The notes under the pieces are model-generated. The model made no database searches and was not told where the DNA came from. It saw only the letters and a program-made list of their open reading frames with translations. A program made the translations under genes and the position numbers. A stretch of DNA of 7,681 bases from an uncultured Capnocytophaga sp. (GTDB taxonomy: Bacteria; Bacteroidota; Bacteroidia; Flavobacteriales; Flavobacteriaceae): NCBI GenBank assembly GCA_905372595.1, contig CAJPPS010000068.1:1-7681 (forward strand), given 5' to 3'. Below are positions 6,675-7,681 of the stretch, piece by piece. Numbering within the stretch: the stretch's first letter is position 1; the number at the start of each line of letters is the position of its first letter.

Positions 6675-6723
6675 GCAAAAAAACACATTCTTGCCTTAAA
6701 TATCTTAAGCAAGAATGTGTTTT
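6675..6723 (-). terminator. Strong intrinsic terminator of the greA-HIT operon
   Basis: AAAACACATTCTTG (6680-6693) is perfectly complementary to CAAGAATGTGTTTT (6710-6723). Inside it CTTAA (6695-6699) pairs with TTAAG (6705-6709), leaving a 5-nt loop. Read on the minus strand the hairpin runs into a tract of seven T (6683-6677), so it best serves the minus-strand HIT gene ending at 6751. On the plus side it has only four T, part of the stem itself. Confidence 0.82.
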
Positions 6724-6750
6724 GCTTATATCGTTAATTTAAATCTAATT

Positions 6751-7140
6751 TTATAAAAAAGATTTTATATGCTCAGCCAATTGCTCAAATTCCTCTGGAG
6801 TGAGGCTTACTTTCTCTTGAAATGTCATCTCGGCCATTCGGCTGATAGGTATCAAGTGAATATGAGCGTGATGTACTTCAAGCCCTACTACAGCCATTCC
6901 TACACGCTCACAAGGTACTGCCTGCTCAAGAGCTTTAGCTATTTTCCTTGCAAACTGTAGAAGATGTGTGTATAAATCTTCCTCAATATCGAATATTTTA
7001 TCTATTTCTTTCTTAGGAATACACAATGTGTGCCCTTTGGCATTAGGATTGATGTCTAAGAAAGCGAAACAATGTTCATCCTCCGCTATTTTATAACAAG
7101 GAATCTCTCCATTGATAATTTTTGTAAAGATAGAAGCCAT
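6751..7140 (-). CDS. HIT family protein (histidine triad nucleotide hydrolase/transferase, Hint-like)
   Basis: A small cytoplasmic nucleotide-binding protein of 129 residues; relatives hydrolyse nucleoside phosphoramidates such as AMP-amino adducts. The histidine triad is H91-A-H93-I-H95-L-I within VHHAHIHLIP (89-98). The N-terminal IFTKIINGEIPCYKI (4-18) with FAFLDINPNAKGHTLCIPK (25-43) is typical of Hint proteins. The usual GxxAGQ-like stretch before the triad is replaced by VGLEVHH. The start lies 12 bp after the greA stop, so the two are probably co-transcribed from a promoter beyond greA. The physiological substrate cannot be told from sequence. Confidence 0.93.
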   Translation of the reverse strand: MASIFTKIINGEIPCYKIAEDEHCFAFLDINPNAKGHTLCIPKKEIDKIFDIEEDLYTHLLQFARKIAKALEQAVPCERVGMAVVGLEVHHAHIHLIPISRMAEMTFQEKVSLTPEEFEQLAEHIKSFL

Positions 7141-7152
7141 TTATTCTTAGTT

Positions 7153-7623
7153 TTATCGGGTTATCTCAATAATTTCCATCTGAAGAGTTCCATTAGGCAC
7201 CTTTATCTCAGCTATCTCACCTACAGACTTACCTAGTAAACCTCTTCCTATAGGAGAACTTACCGAAATTTTCCCTGCTTTGAGATCTGCTTCACTTTCT
7301 GCCACTAAAGTATAAGTCATTATGGCATTATTTGCTTTATTCTTAAGCTTTACAGTTGAAAGAATTAATACTTTAGAGGTATCCAGCTGAGATTCATCTA
7401 TCACACGTGCATTGGCTACAAGTTCCTCTAATTTAGCTATTTTAAGTTCTAACAAACCTTGAGCTTCCTTGGCTGCATCATATTCTGCATTCTCAGAAAG
7501 GTCTCCTTTATCTCGTGCTTCTGCTATTGCTTGAGAGGCTTTAGGGCGCTCTACATCTCGTAATTGGTCTAGTTCTGCTTTAAGGTTCTTCAAACCTTCT
7601 TCTGTATAATAAGCTACTTTCAT
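7153..7623 (-). CDS. greA: Transcription elongation factor GreA
   Basis: Rescues backtracked RNA polymerase by reaching through the secondary channel and stimulating cleavage of the transcript 3' end. The 156-residue length matches the family (about 157). Residues 1-75 form the antiparallel coiled coil, with the tip segment EARDKGDLSENAEYDAA (35-51). The acidic pair D41 and E44, which hold the catalytic magnesium in E. coli GreA, are both present. The C-terminal FKBP-like domain has SSPIGRGLLGKSVGEIAEIKVPNG (122-145), conserved in GreA/GreB. Charge around the tip and overall length favour GreA over GreB. It is the first gene of a pair with the HIT gene. Only 58 bp of upstream DNA is visible and no complete -7 box is seen in it. 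Confidence 0.97.
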   Translation of the reverse strand: MKVAYYTEEGLKNLKAELDQLRDVERPKASQAIAEARDKGDLSENAEYDAAKEAQGLLELKIAKLEELVANARVIDESQLDTSKVLILSTVKLKNKANNAIMTYTLVAESEADLKAGKISVSSPIGRGLLGKSVGEIAEIKVPNGTLQMEIIEITR

Positions 7624-7681
7624 AATCTATTTATTTTTCAGTTTAATAAATCAATAAAAAAAACGACACTTCAGCAAAGAA

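Noticed and set aside
7669..7681. Possible greA promoter at the right edge (minus strand TTCTTTG)
   Set aside because: The T at the second position of the box departs from TAnnTTTG and the rest of the element is outside the window.
1..7681. Mobile elements, CRISPR arrays, toxin-antitoxin or defence genes, tRNA or rRNA genes
   Set aside because: No transposase, direct-repeat array, integrase site, small paired toxin-antitoxin frames or RNA gene signatures were seen; all long intervals are filled by recognised housekeeping or transport genes.

Overview
This window looks like ordinary chromosome from a member of the Bacteroidota (Flavobacteriia or a close relative). Three things point there. 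The DNA is low in GC. Start codons lack Shine-Dalgarno sites. Four TAnnTTTG boxes, the Bacteroidota -7 promoter element, sit correctly upstream of gene starts. The protein families also fit: a TonB-dependent receptor (TBDT) of the TING(V)P..DAESQG plug type and a fused two-domain aminolipid acyltransferase. I cannot name the genus from sequence alone.

Layout. 1-973 (minus) is tryptophanyl-tRNA synthetase, cut by the left edge close to its C-terminus. A 132-bp divergent promoter region (974-1105) separates it from a plus-strand pair: smpB (trans-translation) and a trmN6/yfiC-type tRNA adenine methyltransferase, 14 bp apart. At 2332-2531 lies a complete control region: a -7 box, a TPP (thiamin pyrophosphate) riboswitch aptamer and an intrinsic terminator. 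It leads into a 701-residue TonB-dependent receptor (2532-4637). A bidirectional terminator at about 4685-4703 separates that gene from the convergent 602-residue minus-strand acyltransferase, which joins a PlsC-like domain to a GNAT-like domain (OlsF/GlsF type, ornithine or glycine lipid synthesis). A strong hairpin terminator (6680-6723) then ends the minus-strand greA-HIT operon (7623-6751), which runs to the right edge.

How the genes work together. trpS, smpB, trmN6 and greA serve translation and transcription upkeep. The receptor with its TPP riboswitch is a vitamin-uptake unit: when cellular TPP is high, the aptamer should favour the terminator and stop transcription before the receptor gene, so the receptor most likely imports thiamin or a related compound across the outer membrane. 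No inner-membrane thiamin transporter, thiamin pyrophosphokinase or thi biosynthesis gene is present, so its partners are elsewhere. The acyltransferase would make amino-acid-containing membrane lipids.

I found no mobile element, CRISPR array, RNA gene or unfamiliar gene cluster. The most informative signals are the riboswitch-attenuator-receptor unit and the fused lipid acyltransferase. Both belong to known classes and are not a new system.
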